Shown here: positions 35,650 to 48,300 of the stretch, piece after piece
Position numbering within the stretch: position 1 is the first letter of the stretch
Layout: every line of letters starts with the position of its first letter
Source: Neurospora intermedia
Lineage: Eukaryota > Ascomycota > Sordariomycetes > Sordariales > Sordariaceae
DNA: 64,000 nucleotides
Assembly: GCA_037102815.1 (NCBI GenBank)
Contig: BTPP01000008.1
Location: 2,604,001-2,668,000, forward strand
Reading direction: 5' to 3'
The notes under the pieces: generated by a model
What the model was told of the DNA's origin: nothing
Seen by the model: the letters and a program-made list of their open reading frames with translations, nothing else
The model's database searches: none
Position numbers and translations under genes: made by a program

Positions 35650-36595
35650 TATTTATATAATAATATTAAAATGTTAGAAACCCCCCTTTTTCGTTATAAA
35701 TCGATTTGTAATATCGTTATCCTTCGCTAGGACCGCTAATAATAGTATTACCCGCTATAGAAGCGAAAGTTCTAATAATATTATATTTAAATATAGTATT
35801 GAATTGTAGGTTTAAAATATATACTAGTTAATTAAATTATAGTAATAAGGATTAAAAAGTATATTTACTATAATTTAATTATATTATTAGTATTGTATAC
35901 TCAATTTTAAAGAAGTTTTTAATACCGTCCCTAAATACTATATAAAAATCGTAATTAAACCTTAACTTCGTAAATTATTCTGCCGGCTACTCTTTAAGTG
36001 TAAGTATATTGGGCGGCGCCTCTTTATTCTAGAATTTATTCCTTAAAGCGAATAGAATTCTATATACTAGTATTACTTTAATTAATAATTTAATATAATA
36101 ACGCTTATAGAACGCTTTAAAGAATTCGGTAATAATTTCTTTAACTAGCCGATTAGGCGGGACGGAGGGTAGCGGTAACGAATAGAGATTGAAAGTCGAA
36201 GGTACGGACGGATATAGTATAGATAATTCTCTAATTTCCGCCGGGGATTCTTTAGTCTCCTCCTTACCTTCGTTTTCCTCGCCCGCTATTAATTGTAGTA
36301 TAATTAACGGCGGTGCCGGTAGTTAAATAGAAATTATAGTTGTTATAGAAATAGGAAGAGGGTTAACGTTAGTATTAGCGCGCTTAATAGTAAGAGTCTC
36401 GCGGTCGGTCGGGTACTTATAGAATATAATAGTAAAATATTCTAATAGTATATACGAATTAATAGTTACTATTTTACTTAGTAAGGGGAAAGTGTCCGCT
36501 ATATTATAATTATAACCGCTAGTAATTACTAAATTAGTAATAGAACCGCCGGCGGTATAAGGTAATTAGATTTAGGAATATTAAAAGTAGGGAGA
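35650..36595 (-). pseudogene. unidentified minus-strand coding relic, downstream half
   Basis: A minus-strand frame with few residual stops reads protein-like segments such as PSVPSTFNLYSLPLPSVPPN and LVKEIITEFFKAFYKRYY. It appears to be the continuation of the relic at 53208-55050 across the insertion of element B. Family not recognised; it may be a second gene of the DNA transposon or part of another element. Confidence 0.4.
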
Positions 36596-36600
36596 GAAGT

Positions 36601-36678
36601 TAATATTGGATTTGGGTTATTTCTATAGAATAGCGTTATAACTATTAGAGTTATAATTAGGATAGCTAACTAAGTTAT
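36601..36678 (+). repeat. 5' LTR of element B, first fragment
   Basis: Matches the start of the 3' LTR at 52903, for example the shared GGTTATTTCTATAGAATAGC; differences are transitions. Confidence 0.9.
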
Positions 36679-36921
36679 TGTTACAGGCATTGCTACTATA
36701 TTCCTATATATAGATGGGTACTGTACTGTAGTAGTACAGCCAGCTTACAGCTATTTAAATACAATACAGCGGTTACGTACACTCACGTATATACGTGCTA
36801 TAGTCCGTGTACTAGATCTATAGCGTGCCCTATATAGTTCTCGTACGCGTACAGGATTCTCTTCCTATTCCTCGCACAACAATCAAAATCTTACCTTAGT
36901 GCTTGCTCGCGCCCCGTAATA
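36679..36921 (+). repeat. 5' LTR of element A
   Basis: 243 bp. It keeps more CA/TG than its partner, for example TACTGTACTGTAGTAGTACA, so it is less mutated than the 3' LTR. Confidence 0.93.
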
Positions 36922-37299
36922 CTTTATTGTACCTAACCTTCGTATTAAAGCGTAATAAGTAATTTCGGTCGAATTAAGTTTAATAGAAATTAATATAATA
37001 AAGTAGTTCTTGCGAAATTCACTTTTTAATGAATTGTATAATTGTTAATAGCGAATTAAAGATTCTAATAATATTAAAATCGATTCTAAAAAAGTAAATA
37101 AGTATTTAAAAATAATAAGGGTACAATTATTATATTGTAATATAATAAAGAATATCTCTTTCTTTTTCTAATTATTAATAAACTATTAATCTAATTGTTT
37201 ATATAAGTAAAATATTTAGTAATCAAAATTAGGGCGGTCAAATCGATTTTATTATAGTATTCCCTTTATTACTTAAAAGTTTCAATATATTATTCGCAA

Positions 37300-39320
37300 T
37301 TTATAGTAACGATTCTAATATTAGCCTTCGGATCTTATTTAACTTTGTAAAATAGGTTAAAGGATACGAGGAAGTAATAAAACTTCTATACTACTTTAAT
37401 AAAAAGATTAAACTATTTAATGAGAATATTATTGCTAAGTAGGAGAAGTTTAGAAACTACGAGCGTAACGCCGAAGCCTACGTTAAGAAAACCGGTTAGA
37501 AAATAGGAGTAATTAATAATCGTATTAATAAATTTAAGAATATTAAAAAGTAATTTATAGATTAGTTAAAGGCCCTATAGAGTTAATATAATTAAATCCT
37601 TAAGGATAATATTTCCTTAGAATATAAATTGGCTATTATTAAGAAGGAGAGAACGGCCTATAAGAGTAGTATAGTTAAGATTATTAAAAGTAAGGAAATT
37701 AATTATTAAATTATTTTCGACCTATTAAATATAGCTAATACTATATTTAACGAAGTTAGGAAGAAGTATACTAGCGTTTATATTATAATTAAAATTATAT
37801 AAGAAGAATTAATTAAAATATAAGAGGAAATTGAAATTCTCTATAAAGACCTTCGTTTAGCGGAAGAAACTATATTTATTACTAAAAGTAACCTAAAGAA
37901 AACCGAGGTAAAGAATATAATTAAATTCTAGGCTACTATTAACAATAAGGAAGAGGAGGTCTCTTATAATATAAATAGTATTTCGGATAGCTTTAGAGGA
38001 TCGGGTATAGGAATTGGCGTTGGCCCCGGTAATATAAACGGCGGTCCTAGCAATAGTAGCCCTAAAGGATCGGATATAAAAATTAGTATTAGCCCTAATA
38101 ATATAAGCGGCAGTCCTAATAATAGTAGCCCTAGAGGATCGGGTAAAGGTTTTCCTAATATAGGCGGTAATTTTAGAGGTAGAGGATTCTATAGTAGTAA
38201 AAGCCCCGGTAGCGGAGGCCCCGATAGACCCGGAGGTCTTAGAGCCCCTTTTTAACCTATCCCTTTAAATAATTACTATTATAAAGCGCTCTATAAGGAC
38301 CCCGAACACTTTAACGGCGAGGAAATAAATATAATTAAGCATTATAATATTTATAGTATTTAAAATTCGACTATCCGTAACCGTTAATTAATAAATAAAT
38401 ACAAATTCCCTAATAAATTGTTTAAACTTCTTTATACTATAGTTTGCTTTAGTAGCGAGGCTAAAGTAAATATTAATAAGTACTATTAATTTATCTTTAA
38501 CAACCCATACTACTCAATCTATTAAAAATAGCAAATAGGCGAAGAATTTTTAATATATTTAAACGAACAGTATAAGTAGGGAGATCTAATAGCCGTTGTA
38601 GAGAAAGAACTACTAAATCTTAAATAGGCCGGAAAGTATTTAAACTATAAAAATTTCGAAGCTAAATTCGTTTCCCTAATAGATTGGTATAATTATAATA
38701 TAATTACTAAAGTTCGTTTACTATATTAAAAAGTATTTAAATCCTTAACTAATTTAATTTTATATTATTCTATTCAATTAAAATATAATAATTAAAAAGG
38801 ATAGTTAACCCTTTTCCGTAGTATTGCTAAAGCGTATACTAAAGCGTTACTTTATAATAATACTATCCAAACTACTATAGGAAATAGCGGTAATAGTAAT
38901 AATAATAACGGTAGTAATAATAGCGGCTATAGTAATAATAAATAAAAGGACCCTAACGCTATAGATATTAACTATATAAAATTTATAGAAATTTATAGGG
39001 ATATCCTTTAAGAGTAATATAATAAGAGTAATTATATAAATTATAATAAAGGAAGATATTTAATTAAGGACTATAAAAATAATATTAATTATAGTACTTA
39101 AAGTAAATAACTTAATCATTTAAATTTAGGTATTACTATACGTTAGAGAATTAATACCGGCGTACTAATTACTAATTGCGCTATAGCGGATATAATTAAC
39201 CCGGCCCTAGCGGTTTTAATAGCCCTAGCCCTAGTACTAGCGGCTATAGTATTCGCTTTCCTTACTTAGTAAGGAAATAGAGAACCTAAGGGTTAAATTA
39301 CGCCCCGGGGTATTTAGGGA
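37300..39320 (+). pseudogene. gag relic of element A
   Basis: RIP-degraded frame with an internal Gly/Ser/Pro-rich tandem repeat, a capsid-like region (KDPEHFNGEEINIIKHYN onward, near 38297) and, near 39040, a remnant of a CCHC zinc knuckle in which the cysteines are lost. Stops are frequent. Nucleocapsid/capsid role by position. Confidence 0.7.
37985..38150 (+). repeat. tandem repeat (about 70 bp unit, two copies plus a partial) in the gag relic
   Basis: Units share GGATCGG and end CAATAGTAGCCCTA or its mutated form; they encode Gly/Ser/Asn/Pro-rich segments such as GGPSNSSPKGSD and GSPNNSSPRGSG. Confidence 0.8.
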
Positions 39321-39439
39321 TATAGAAAGGAAGGATAGGAATAGGTAGATTTAATATTTGTACCCTTAGTTATTAAAGGATAGAACTATTTAAATTAAGT
39401 AGTTTAGAATTCTATAAGTAGAATATAACCCTCCTTTCT

Positions 39440-42400
39440 ATGTATATTTAGTATCCCTAATATAATAGTAAAGTAGAATATATATTACTAATCGATTTAG
39501 GATATTCGGATAAGGCTTTTATTAATCGATCTTTTATAGAGAAAGTTTATTTAGAACCTAAAATATTAAAATAACTAAGGCTATTATATTTAATAAATAG
39601 TATATTTAAAGAATAGGTAAATTAATACGTTGAGGCTACTATATATATTAACGATTATAAAGAAATTATTCGTTTCTTTATAGCTAACCTAACGGCGGAT
39701 TACCCGGTTATTTTAGGATAGCTATAATTATAATTATACAACCCAAATATCGACTAGGTAGTTAATAAAGTTATTTAGAACGTTAAATATATAGGGACGT
39801 ATATTAATTAACCTTTAGAAGTGGCGGTACTCTTAAAAAATACTTATAAGATAGAAGAATCCGAATATTATAATTCTAAAAACGAATCCGAAGAGGACGA
39901 AGCGGACGACGACCTTCCTAATTGGACGATTAATATTATAAAAGCCCTTAAAGGAAGTCAAATAATAATAGTAGAATCCCTATTCTTATTAGACTATACA
40001 AATAGGTTCGAAGAATTATTTGGACTAGAAAGAAAGCCCGTGTTAAAAAAGACTAAAATGCAAATTAAGATTATCGGCGGACGGAAGGTCTAGACGATAC
40101 TTCGATTAGAAAGAGTTAAACGTACTATTTTCCAACCTTTTAAATTTACGATTTATATAGCGGTATTAAATTTATTAAATTTTAAGATTATTAATGTAAG
40201 GACCTTTATATTTACTATAAGGTTAAGAGGAATTTAAGTAAGCTTTATTATATAGGTAGAACTTTAGGAAGTTTAGGAAGAAAAGAAGGAATTTATTTTA
40301 ATACTAGTATTATTAGAAAGAGTTTAGAAGGATATTATATAAAATAGAAGAGAACCTTATAAATAATACTTTAAGGACGTTAGAGTATATAATTTTATTG
40401 ACCTTTATAAGAAGGAAGCTTTAGGAGAGAGTATTAGCGAATAATCTCTCTAGTTTAGGGAAGAGGCTAAGGACTTTATTAACTATATTTATAAAATAGG
40501 AATAGAAATACCTTCCCCTAAGGATATAGAACCTACGCTACTAATTGAAATTAATAAAATTTATAGTATTATAGAAGAAGACGTATAGAAATTTATAAAG
40601 AAATCTATTAAATTGAAATATACGGTAGAATAAATAAAAACCTAATTCCCCGACGAATATAAGGACTTATCCTATATTATAAACCCTATAAACGCTAAAA
40701 TTATTCTAAAATACCGTTTATATAATTACAAAATTAAATTAAAACTTAGGGTAGAATCGCTACCCTACTCTAGAATAAGGCCTATATCCCCCTAGGAATT
40801 AAAAGTTATTAAATAATAATTAAATAATAATTTAGGAAAGGGATTTATCCGACTATCGACTTTAAACGTCGTATCCCTAGTATTATTAGTAAGAAAGCTG
40901 GGTAGTAGTATAAGAATCTATATTAATTATAGAGGTATTAATAATATTTCTTTAAAGAATAGGTACCTACTATTATTAATTAAGGAGATTTTGGACGCTA
41001 TTTGTAGGGCGAGATAGTTTATAAAGGTTGATATAATCGTAATTTTTAATCGATTGCGGATAGCGGAAGGGTATAAATAGTTAATAGCGTTTATTATACG
41101 GTTTAAACTCTACGAATTACTAGTATACTTATTTAGGTTATTAAAAGCGTTAATATCTTTCTAAAATTTTATTAATAATATATTATATAATATCCTTAAT
41201 ATTTATATAATAGCGTACTTTAATAATATCCTTATTTTCTTAGAAATATATAAAAACTATATATATTATATTCGTAAGGTACTCTAACAATTAATTAACG
41301 CTAATTTATAAATTGATATTAATAAATACGAATTCTATACTAAGAGAATTAAATATTTGGGGCTAATTATTACCCCGGGAGGTATTGAAATAAACTCTGA
41401 GAAAGTAGAGGTAGTTATAAAGTAGGAAGCCCCAAAGAGTAGGCGTTAACTCTAATAGTTCCTAGGATTTATAAACTTCTATAGGAGGTTTATTGCCGGT
41501 TTTTTACGAATAGGCAAACCGTTATACGAATTTATAAAGAAAATTATTAATTGGAGATAGAATAAGGAGTACGATAAAACTTTTAAAATTTTAAAAGCAA
41601 TATTTATAACCGCCCTAGTTTTAAAAATCTATAATTAGGAAAAGCTAACGGTTATTAAAATAGACGCCTTAAATTAGTTATTAGGAAGTATACTATTTTA
41701 AATATATAACGGCGACCTCTACCTAATAGCCTACTTTTCAATTAAGTATTTAATAATTAAGTATAATTATAATATTTATAATAAAGAACTATTAATAGTT
41801 ATTAAAGCTTTAGAAGAATAGCGACTAAAATTAGAGGGCACTTTCCAACCCTTCGAGATTATTATAGACTATAAAAATTTAAAGACGTTCGGTACTACGA
41901 AAAAACTTACCTCCAAATATATAAGATAGTCTAAATTCTTATTAAAATTTAATTTTACAATTAAATATCGACCGGGGTCGATTAATATTAAACCCGACGC
42001 TCTAAATTGGAAGCCAAAATATATACTTAAAGACGAAACGGACGATAAATTTAAAGTAAAGAAGAAACTACTTATCGATCTAGAATATTTTAACTAATCC
42101 TTTAATAAATAATTTATAGATATCGATAGCGAAAGTTTTATAATAAATACCCTACTAGAAGGCGGAGCTCCTTTAATAGTATATACCTTAGAAGATAGTT
42201 TCGAAGAAGACAAGGATAGACTGGGTATTTATACAAACGATTTAGTAGATTGTATATATATTAATTCTACTATAATAGTAAATATTCGGGAAGTTATCCG
42301 AATAAGAAACTATTGGCTAAAGTACCTAAAGAAGAAGTTAAAAATCCCCTTCGCCGAGTATTATATAATTAATAATAGGGTAATATTCTATAATAGGCTA

Positions 42401-43560
42401 GTAATACCCCCTAATAACGAAATAGTTCAGTTGGAATTAATTTACTATATTTATTTATCGGTATAAGGAGGCTACCCGGGTAGAAATAAAATAGTAACGC
42501 TAATACATCGGTATTTGTAATTAAGGATAATCGTTATAGTAAATATCTACTATAGGGTATATATTCCTTATAGTAAAACTAAGGCTACTAAAATATTACT
42601 AATAGGGTTTTTCAAACTATTATTAATCCTATATACCCTTTAGAGAAATATCTCTATCGATTATATAACTCCGTTTCCTAAATCGAAGAGGGTAGGTGGA
42701 AGCGCCGAATACAAGTACGTACTAATTATAGTAAATAAACTTATAAAAATACAATACTTTATTCTAATAGAAGGGCTATAAATAGAAGAATTAGTAAAGA
42801 AATTTATTAACTATATTTATACACTTTACAACCTCCCAAATACTATCGTATTTAATAGAGGTATCTAATTTATATTAGCTTTTTAAAAATAGCTATTACA
42901 GAAATTAAATATTAAATTAAAATTCTCTATTCTATACTATAAGGAGACAAATAACTAAACCGAAAGGATTAACGCTAAGATAGAGCAATACTTATATACT
43001 TTTATTAATTAAATATAAAACGATTAAGTCGATTAATTACCTTTAACTAAATTCTAAAGAAATAACCTCAAATTGGTATTTATAAATATTATTCTATTTT
43101 TTACTAATTATAACTTTCACCCCCATATAAATATAGAACTAACTATACCCTTACCCCCCAACGTTATAAATATTTAATAAAAATAAATCTTTAATACTAA
43201 TTAATTAGTAGTACGCTTTAAAGAGGTCTAGGACTTCGTTAAAATATCCTCCCTATAAATTTAAGAGAGGTATAAAATAGTAATTAATAAGAAGCGTACG
43301 GATATACCTAAGTATAAGGTTAGTAACGAAGTAATATTCAATATAAGTAACTATATTACCGGGCAACCTTATAATAAATTAATACCTTATTTTAAGGGAC
43401 TATTCCGAATTATAAAGGTTAGCTCGTATATAATAAAATTAATTCTCCCCTAGAATATAAAAGTTACTTATATTATTAATATATTCCGAATTAAATTTTA
43501 TAATAAGGGACTCTCCGGCTAGAGAGAATTAATAATAGATATTAGAGTAAATAAAGGTAT
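39440..43560 (+). pseudogene. pol relic of element A (protease, RT, RNase H, integrase)
   Basis: In order: a protease-like region (39.48-39.75 kb); reverse transcriptase with IRIYINYRGINNI (near 40912) and the catalytic YxDD changed to YFNNILIF (41215); RNase H with [19 protein letters not shown] (near 41764); integrase with the core segments near 42718 and 42840-43000 (TERINAKIEQYL) in which Asp codons are again Asn. A frame of 90 codons (39821-40093) survives by chance without a stop. TAA/TAG stops occur throughout, so no activity is possible. Confidence 0.88.
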
Positions 43561-44606
43561 AATTGTTACTAGGATAAATAACTTTGAAGAGGATAAACAA
43601 TAGGAATTTAAGGAACTACTAAACTATTAGAAGGTCGATAGTGTTTAGAAGTATTTAGTAAAATAGTTGTACTATTTATTAAATTAATAACTAATTAAGA
43701 ACTTTAATAATTATTAGGAATTAATCTAATAACTTTACAACGATTACCCAAAATTTAATCCCCTACACCCAAATTTTAGAAAAGGATAGAAAATATAGTA
43801 AAAAATAAAGATACTCTTAGAGGATAAGATTCACAATACCGTCCCTACTACGGTAATATTAGTAATAGACAATCGATAAATAAAAAGGAGCGCAAAATTA
43901 AATAATAAGTAATATTTCGGGCAAAGGACGATAAATATATAGAAATAGTAAAAAGAAAGGAATTTAATTCAATTTATTCCGTATACCCTAATTGAATACC
44001 TTATAGTATACCCTTTTATAAAATAACTATTAATAGTACTGAAAGATAGTATATTTTATAGCGGTTTTACGTCTCCTATTCCTTAAATTAATTATATATA
44101 CAATTAATATTAAGATTTAAAGATAAGAGGAATTTAAAAATCTTTACGGATTAGTAATATAATAATTAAACGTTTAAAGAAAAGATAAATTATAAATAGG
44201 GAATTAAATACGCGAACTCTCTAATATTTATACTAGTAGTAGCTATAAGCGTCCTACGTAAACCGCTATACTACGGGCGTTCTTATAGTACCTCTAATAA
44301 AGCTAATAATAATAAGAATTATTAAAGTTCTCTATATATATTAATTAGATTAGTTTCTAATTTATAAATAGATTATTAAATATAATAATAGCTCTTATAA
44401 TAAAAGGGTCGGATTTAGTAATATTTTAATTAGTATTCTACCCTTAAACGGGAATTAAAATATTGGCAGGCGCTAAATAATTTCCCGTTTTAGCAAAAGT
44501 TTTACTAGTACTTTATTAGACGCAGCTACGGGAAGGTTGGGAAGGCCTACTTTATAAATAATAACGAACTTCTTTTCGAAGGGAGCTTTGTTTTGGAGGA
44601 GGGTAA

Positions 44607-44849
44607 TATTATAGGTATTACTACTATATTCCTATATATAAATAAGTATTATATTATAATAGTATAGCTAGCTTATAGCTGTCTAAGTACAGTACAGTAG
44701 TTACGTATACTTACATACATACGTGCTGTAGTCCGTGTATTGGATCTACAGCGTGCCCTATATAGTTCTCGTGCGCGTATAGGATTCTCTTCCTATTCCT
44801 CGTATAATAATTAAAGTCTTACCTTAGTGCTTGCTCGCGCTCCGTAATA
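44607..44849 (+). repeat. 3' LTR of element A
   Basis: Same length as the 5' LTR. The aligned differences are transitions, and this copy carries more of the mutated states. Confidence 0.93.
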
Positions 44850-45076
44850 GCTATACCCCCGGTAGGTACTTTGCTTGCCGGGCTGGCGCCGTTGATTATA
44901 TGCGCAACCCGCGTATGCGACTGCGGGTCGCTAACCTACTTTAGATTAAATAAAGAAAGCGATAGGCGACTAGGTTTATAATCCCAGTCGCTAGTATAGG
45001 CTCCCAAGCCTCTACCTTCTTCCTTCTTTATTAATATTTATTACTTTACAATAACTTTATTTAGCTATCGCTATTA
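44850..45076 (+). repeat. 5' LTR of element B, second fragment
   Basis: Continues the LTR after element A; matches 52976-53202. Contains the hairpin-forming CCGGTAGG...GCCGGG segment. Confidence 0.9.
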
Positions 45077-45779
45077 TATAGTAGCTACAATTAAATAATT
45101 TAATTAACTGCAAGTAGTATTAATTAATTAACTATTGAATATAATAAGTATACTAGTTATAGCTCTTCTTAAAAGAATATAAGTAAGTTTAGATCTATTA
45201 CTATTTTCGTAGTTACTCTTAACGTTATAAGAACGTTAATAATAATAGTATTTTTTAAATAGGTTTAAACAAATAATACTCTCTCTATTATTTATAATTT
45301 TTACTATATTTCTAGAATTATATTTCCCTAAACAAATTCTAATAGTTATATATATTTACCCTCACCGACTAGAGTAAATAATTCTTACTTCTAGTATCTT
45401 CCTTATAAAGATAGCTCTTTTTAAGAGAATCTAAGCAAATAAAATACTCCTCCCCTTATTAAACGTCTTTTACCGCGGCTCGTATTGTAAAAAGGCGGTT
45501 ACTACCCAAATCCAATCCTTTTTACTATTACCTACCTACGGATTTACGTATAGTATTGCGTAGCGCTTTTTAAACTTACGGCTTTATATATAGTATTATA
45601 TATTACTCTATAGTACGAAATAGTATTGACGCTAAAGGCTTCCCCTCTTATTATTATTTTTAATAGATAAAAGTATTCTATAAAAGCGATAGTTTCCTTT
45701 TAAGATCTAGAAATTTCCCCTACTTATAATTATTAATAATACTAATTACCTTTATTATCTTCTTAAAGATTTAAATATA
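45077..45779 (+). other. untranslated leader of element B
   Basis: About 700 bases between the 5' LTR and the first recognisable coding relic; RIP-mutated. A primer-binding site cannot be recognised. Confidence 0.5.
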
Positions 45780-48300
45780 TAATTAACTAGCTTTTAACTT
45801 TTTAACCGCCCTTTAAAAGACTCCGACCTAAACCGGAGTATAAACGTTGGGAACGGTTAGATATATTTAATTATAATAATAACCCTATTGATTACTTAAG
45901 TAACGAAAACCCTCTTAAGGATAATAAACTTAATTTTTATAATAAATCGATTATTGAATTTAACCCCCCTCCCGCCGTAAAAATATTTAAGAAAATTAAT
46001 AAAGCTCCTATAAAGTAAACTGGCCTTAAGCTCTGTACTTAAACCTAGATTCGGTTTTAAATTAAATAGTCTAAAATCCTAATATTTAGAGTCGACGCTG
46101 ATAATAACGAAGGTAGAGGCCCCTCTATAAAATTTATTTTATTAACCGGACTAGCCCCCGGCGAAAATAAACTCCCCCTTTTAAATAATTTAGGTAATAA
46201 TAAATTTACAACGGACTATTTAATATAAAAATCCTATATCCTTAATATAAAGATATTTAGGTTCGGAGAGTAATTAAACTAAACCGATCGGGCCCGTAAG
46301 ACTAACGCCGAATTATTAAAAAACGATCTTAAAAATATTAAACCTATAATAAAAAAAGTACTAAATAAATAGTTAAATAAATTATTAGCCGATTATAAAG
46401 TGTTTATTAATAAGTCGGTAGTAGGCGAGGGAAACGACCCCGAGGAGGGCGAATATGAAGACTCTTTAGAAAGCGAATTCGCAATTGGAATATAAAGAAG
46501 ACTACCGTTTATACTACTTACTAAAATACCCTTATTAAAACTTCTAAGGCGCGAATCTCCTATTAAAGCGCCAGCCTCCCTAATACAAAGTATATTTATA
46601 TTAATTATAGGATTAAAAACCAAAATGCTAACGTTTTATTAATTACCCTTTACCGGCCCCTCGGAGATCCCCGAACTAAATATTGCTAATGATCTAGATA
46701 TAAACGATTTAGTAATTAATAATACTAGCTAGAGTAAATACTATTTTAAAATAAAATGGAATAATATTAGGGTATTCAATCCTTATTATAAAGACTTTAA
46801 TAACCTTAGAATTATAATAGATAGAAAAAATACTATTTATACCAATATATTTAATTTTATTAATAAAATTAATATTTACCTCTTAAACCCTACCCGTAGT
46901 AAAATAGAAGAATAAATTAAGGTTATACTACTAACCCTACTAAAGGGACTAGTAATAATTTAATAGATAATAGAAATTACCGGCTAAAAAAGATTAAAGC
47001 TCTAGTAAGGACCTTTAATAGAATAATTAAAGGCCCTAAAAATCCGCTAGACCTCTAATCTAGGTATAGCTACAAGGAAATTTACTACTACCAAATTATA
47101 TTTAAGGAATATTACTAAAAAGGATATTATATTAATTTAATTTATTTAGAAAAAATTAAGATAGATAAAGGTAATAGGAATTTTAAGCGAATAGAATAAT
47201 AATTAGTACGGAACGATAATCTAAATATAGATAAATATAGAAATAGAGATTAAATAGTACTTATACGCCCTAAAAGTAAATATAAACCTAGAAGACTATA
47301 TAGAAATAATAGAAAAAGTTAAGGTAATATTATTAATTACTACTAAAAATATATATAATAATAAGGGCGGAAACTACCTATATAATAAATATCGGCGAAA
47401 TAAAAGGGATGGTAGTAAATATAAAGACCGGTACGAAAATTATAATAGATTAAGTAATAGCCGATGCAACGGTAGGGACTAATATAAATTATATAATAAA
47501 GATTGCGCCTCTAATAATAAAATTTACTAAAGAGATTATTTATAAGAAAGGGAAAGGGACGACCGTAGTAAATAAGAAGACTGTCGAATACCTTATAATA
47601 AACCTTCTTACGACCGCGTCTATTTAGTCGGCGAAGAATTACCAAACTTAACCTTGGAATACTCGGATAATAGGAATAGCGGAAGTAATTTAGAATATAT
47701 AATAATAGAAAGTATTCGGATATACTATAAATACTACTAAACTTTTGGTTCCGACTTAATAGCTAAGCGTTATAATTGTAAATACCGCCCCTATTAAGCG
47801 GCTAAAATTAAAAGTATTAATATAAAGGTAAATTAACTATACCGCCGTACCTACGGCTACTATTATAAGTTGTACGAATTATATAACGCCTTATTTAAAT
47901 ATTTAAAGAATTGTCCTACGGTAATAGAAGGTAAGATTAATAATCTAATAAAATAAAAAGTAAGCCCTAAACCCTAAATAAAATATTTAGAAACTCCTAC
48001 CCTAAATGAGGCTTTATATATTAATAGAACTTTAGACTATAATATAAGAGAAGTACCCGATATAATAATTAAAATCGATTAGAACCTACTATTAAGTTTC
48101 ACTTATCTATACGTCGCCGTCCGGACTAATTTAGATAAATAAGAAATAAATGAAATTTATATTAATAATAGAGTAGGAAGAACAATTATCGGTAGGAATT
48201 TTTTAGAAAAGTTAGATTATATAATTGAAAAGTAAAACGGCTATTTAAGAAGTATAGAAGGACTAAGGTAAGATACCTAAAATTAGGCAACCTTTACCTT
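45780..48300 (+). pseudogene. gag-protease relic of element B
   Basis: Plus-strand frame with protein-like segments (LTGLAPGENKLPLLNNLGN near 46146) and a retropepsin-like region near 48090-48235 (TIIGRNFLEKLDYIIEK). Frequent RIP stops. The antisense 76-codon open frame at 46393-46623 is only the shadow of this relic. Confidence 0.6.

Larger units (their letters stand above)
36674..44854 (+). mobile_element. Gypsy-type LTR retrotransposon A, inserted in the 5' LTR of element B
   Basis: The body is 36679-44849 (8171 bp) with equal 243-bp LTRs at 36679-36921 and 44607-44849. Target duplication: GTTAT (36674-36678) and GCTAT (44850-44854), differing by one RIP-type C to T. The LTR starts TGTTACAGGCATTGC on the left and its mutated form on the right. 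A purine-rich tract (GGAGGAGGGTAA) sits just before the 3' LTR, as a polypurine primer should. The domain order reverse transcriptase, RNase H, integrase identifies Ty3/Gypsy. Confidence 0.93.
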
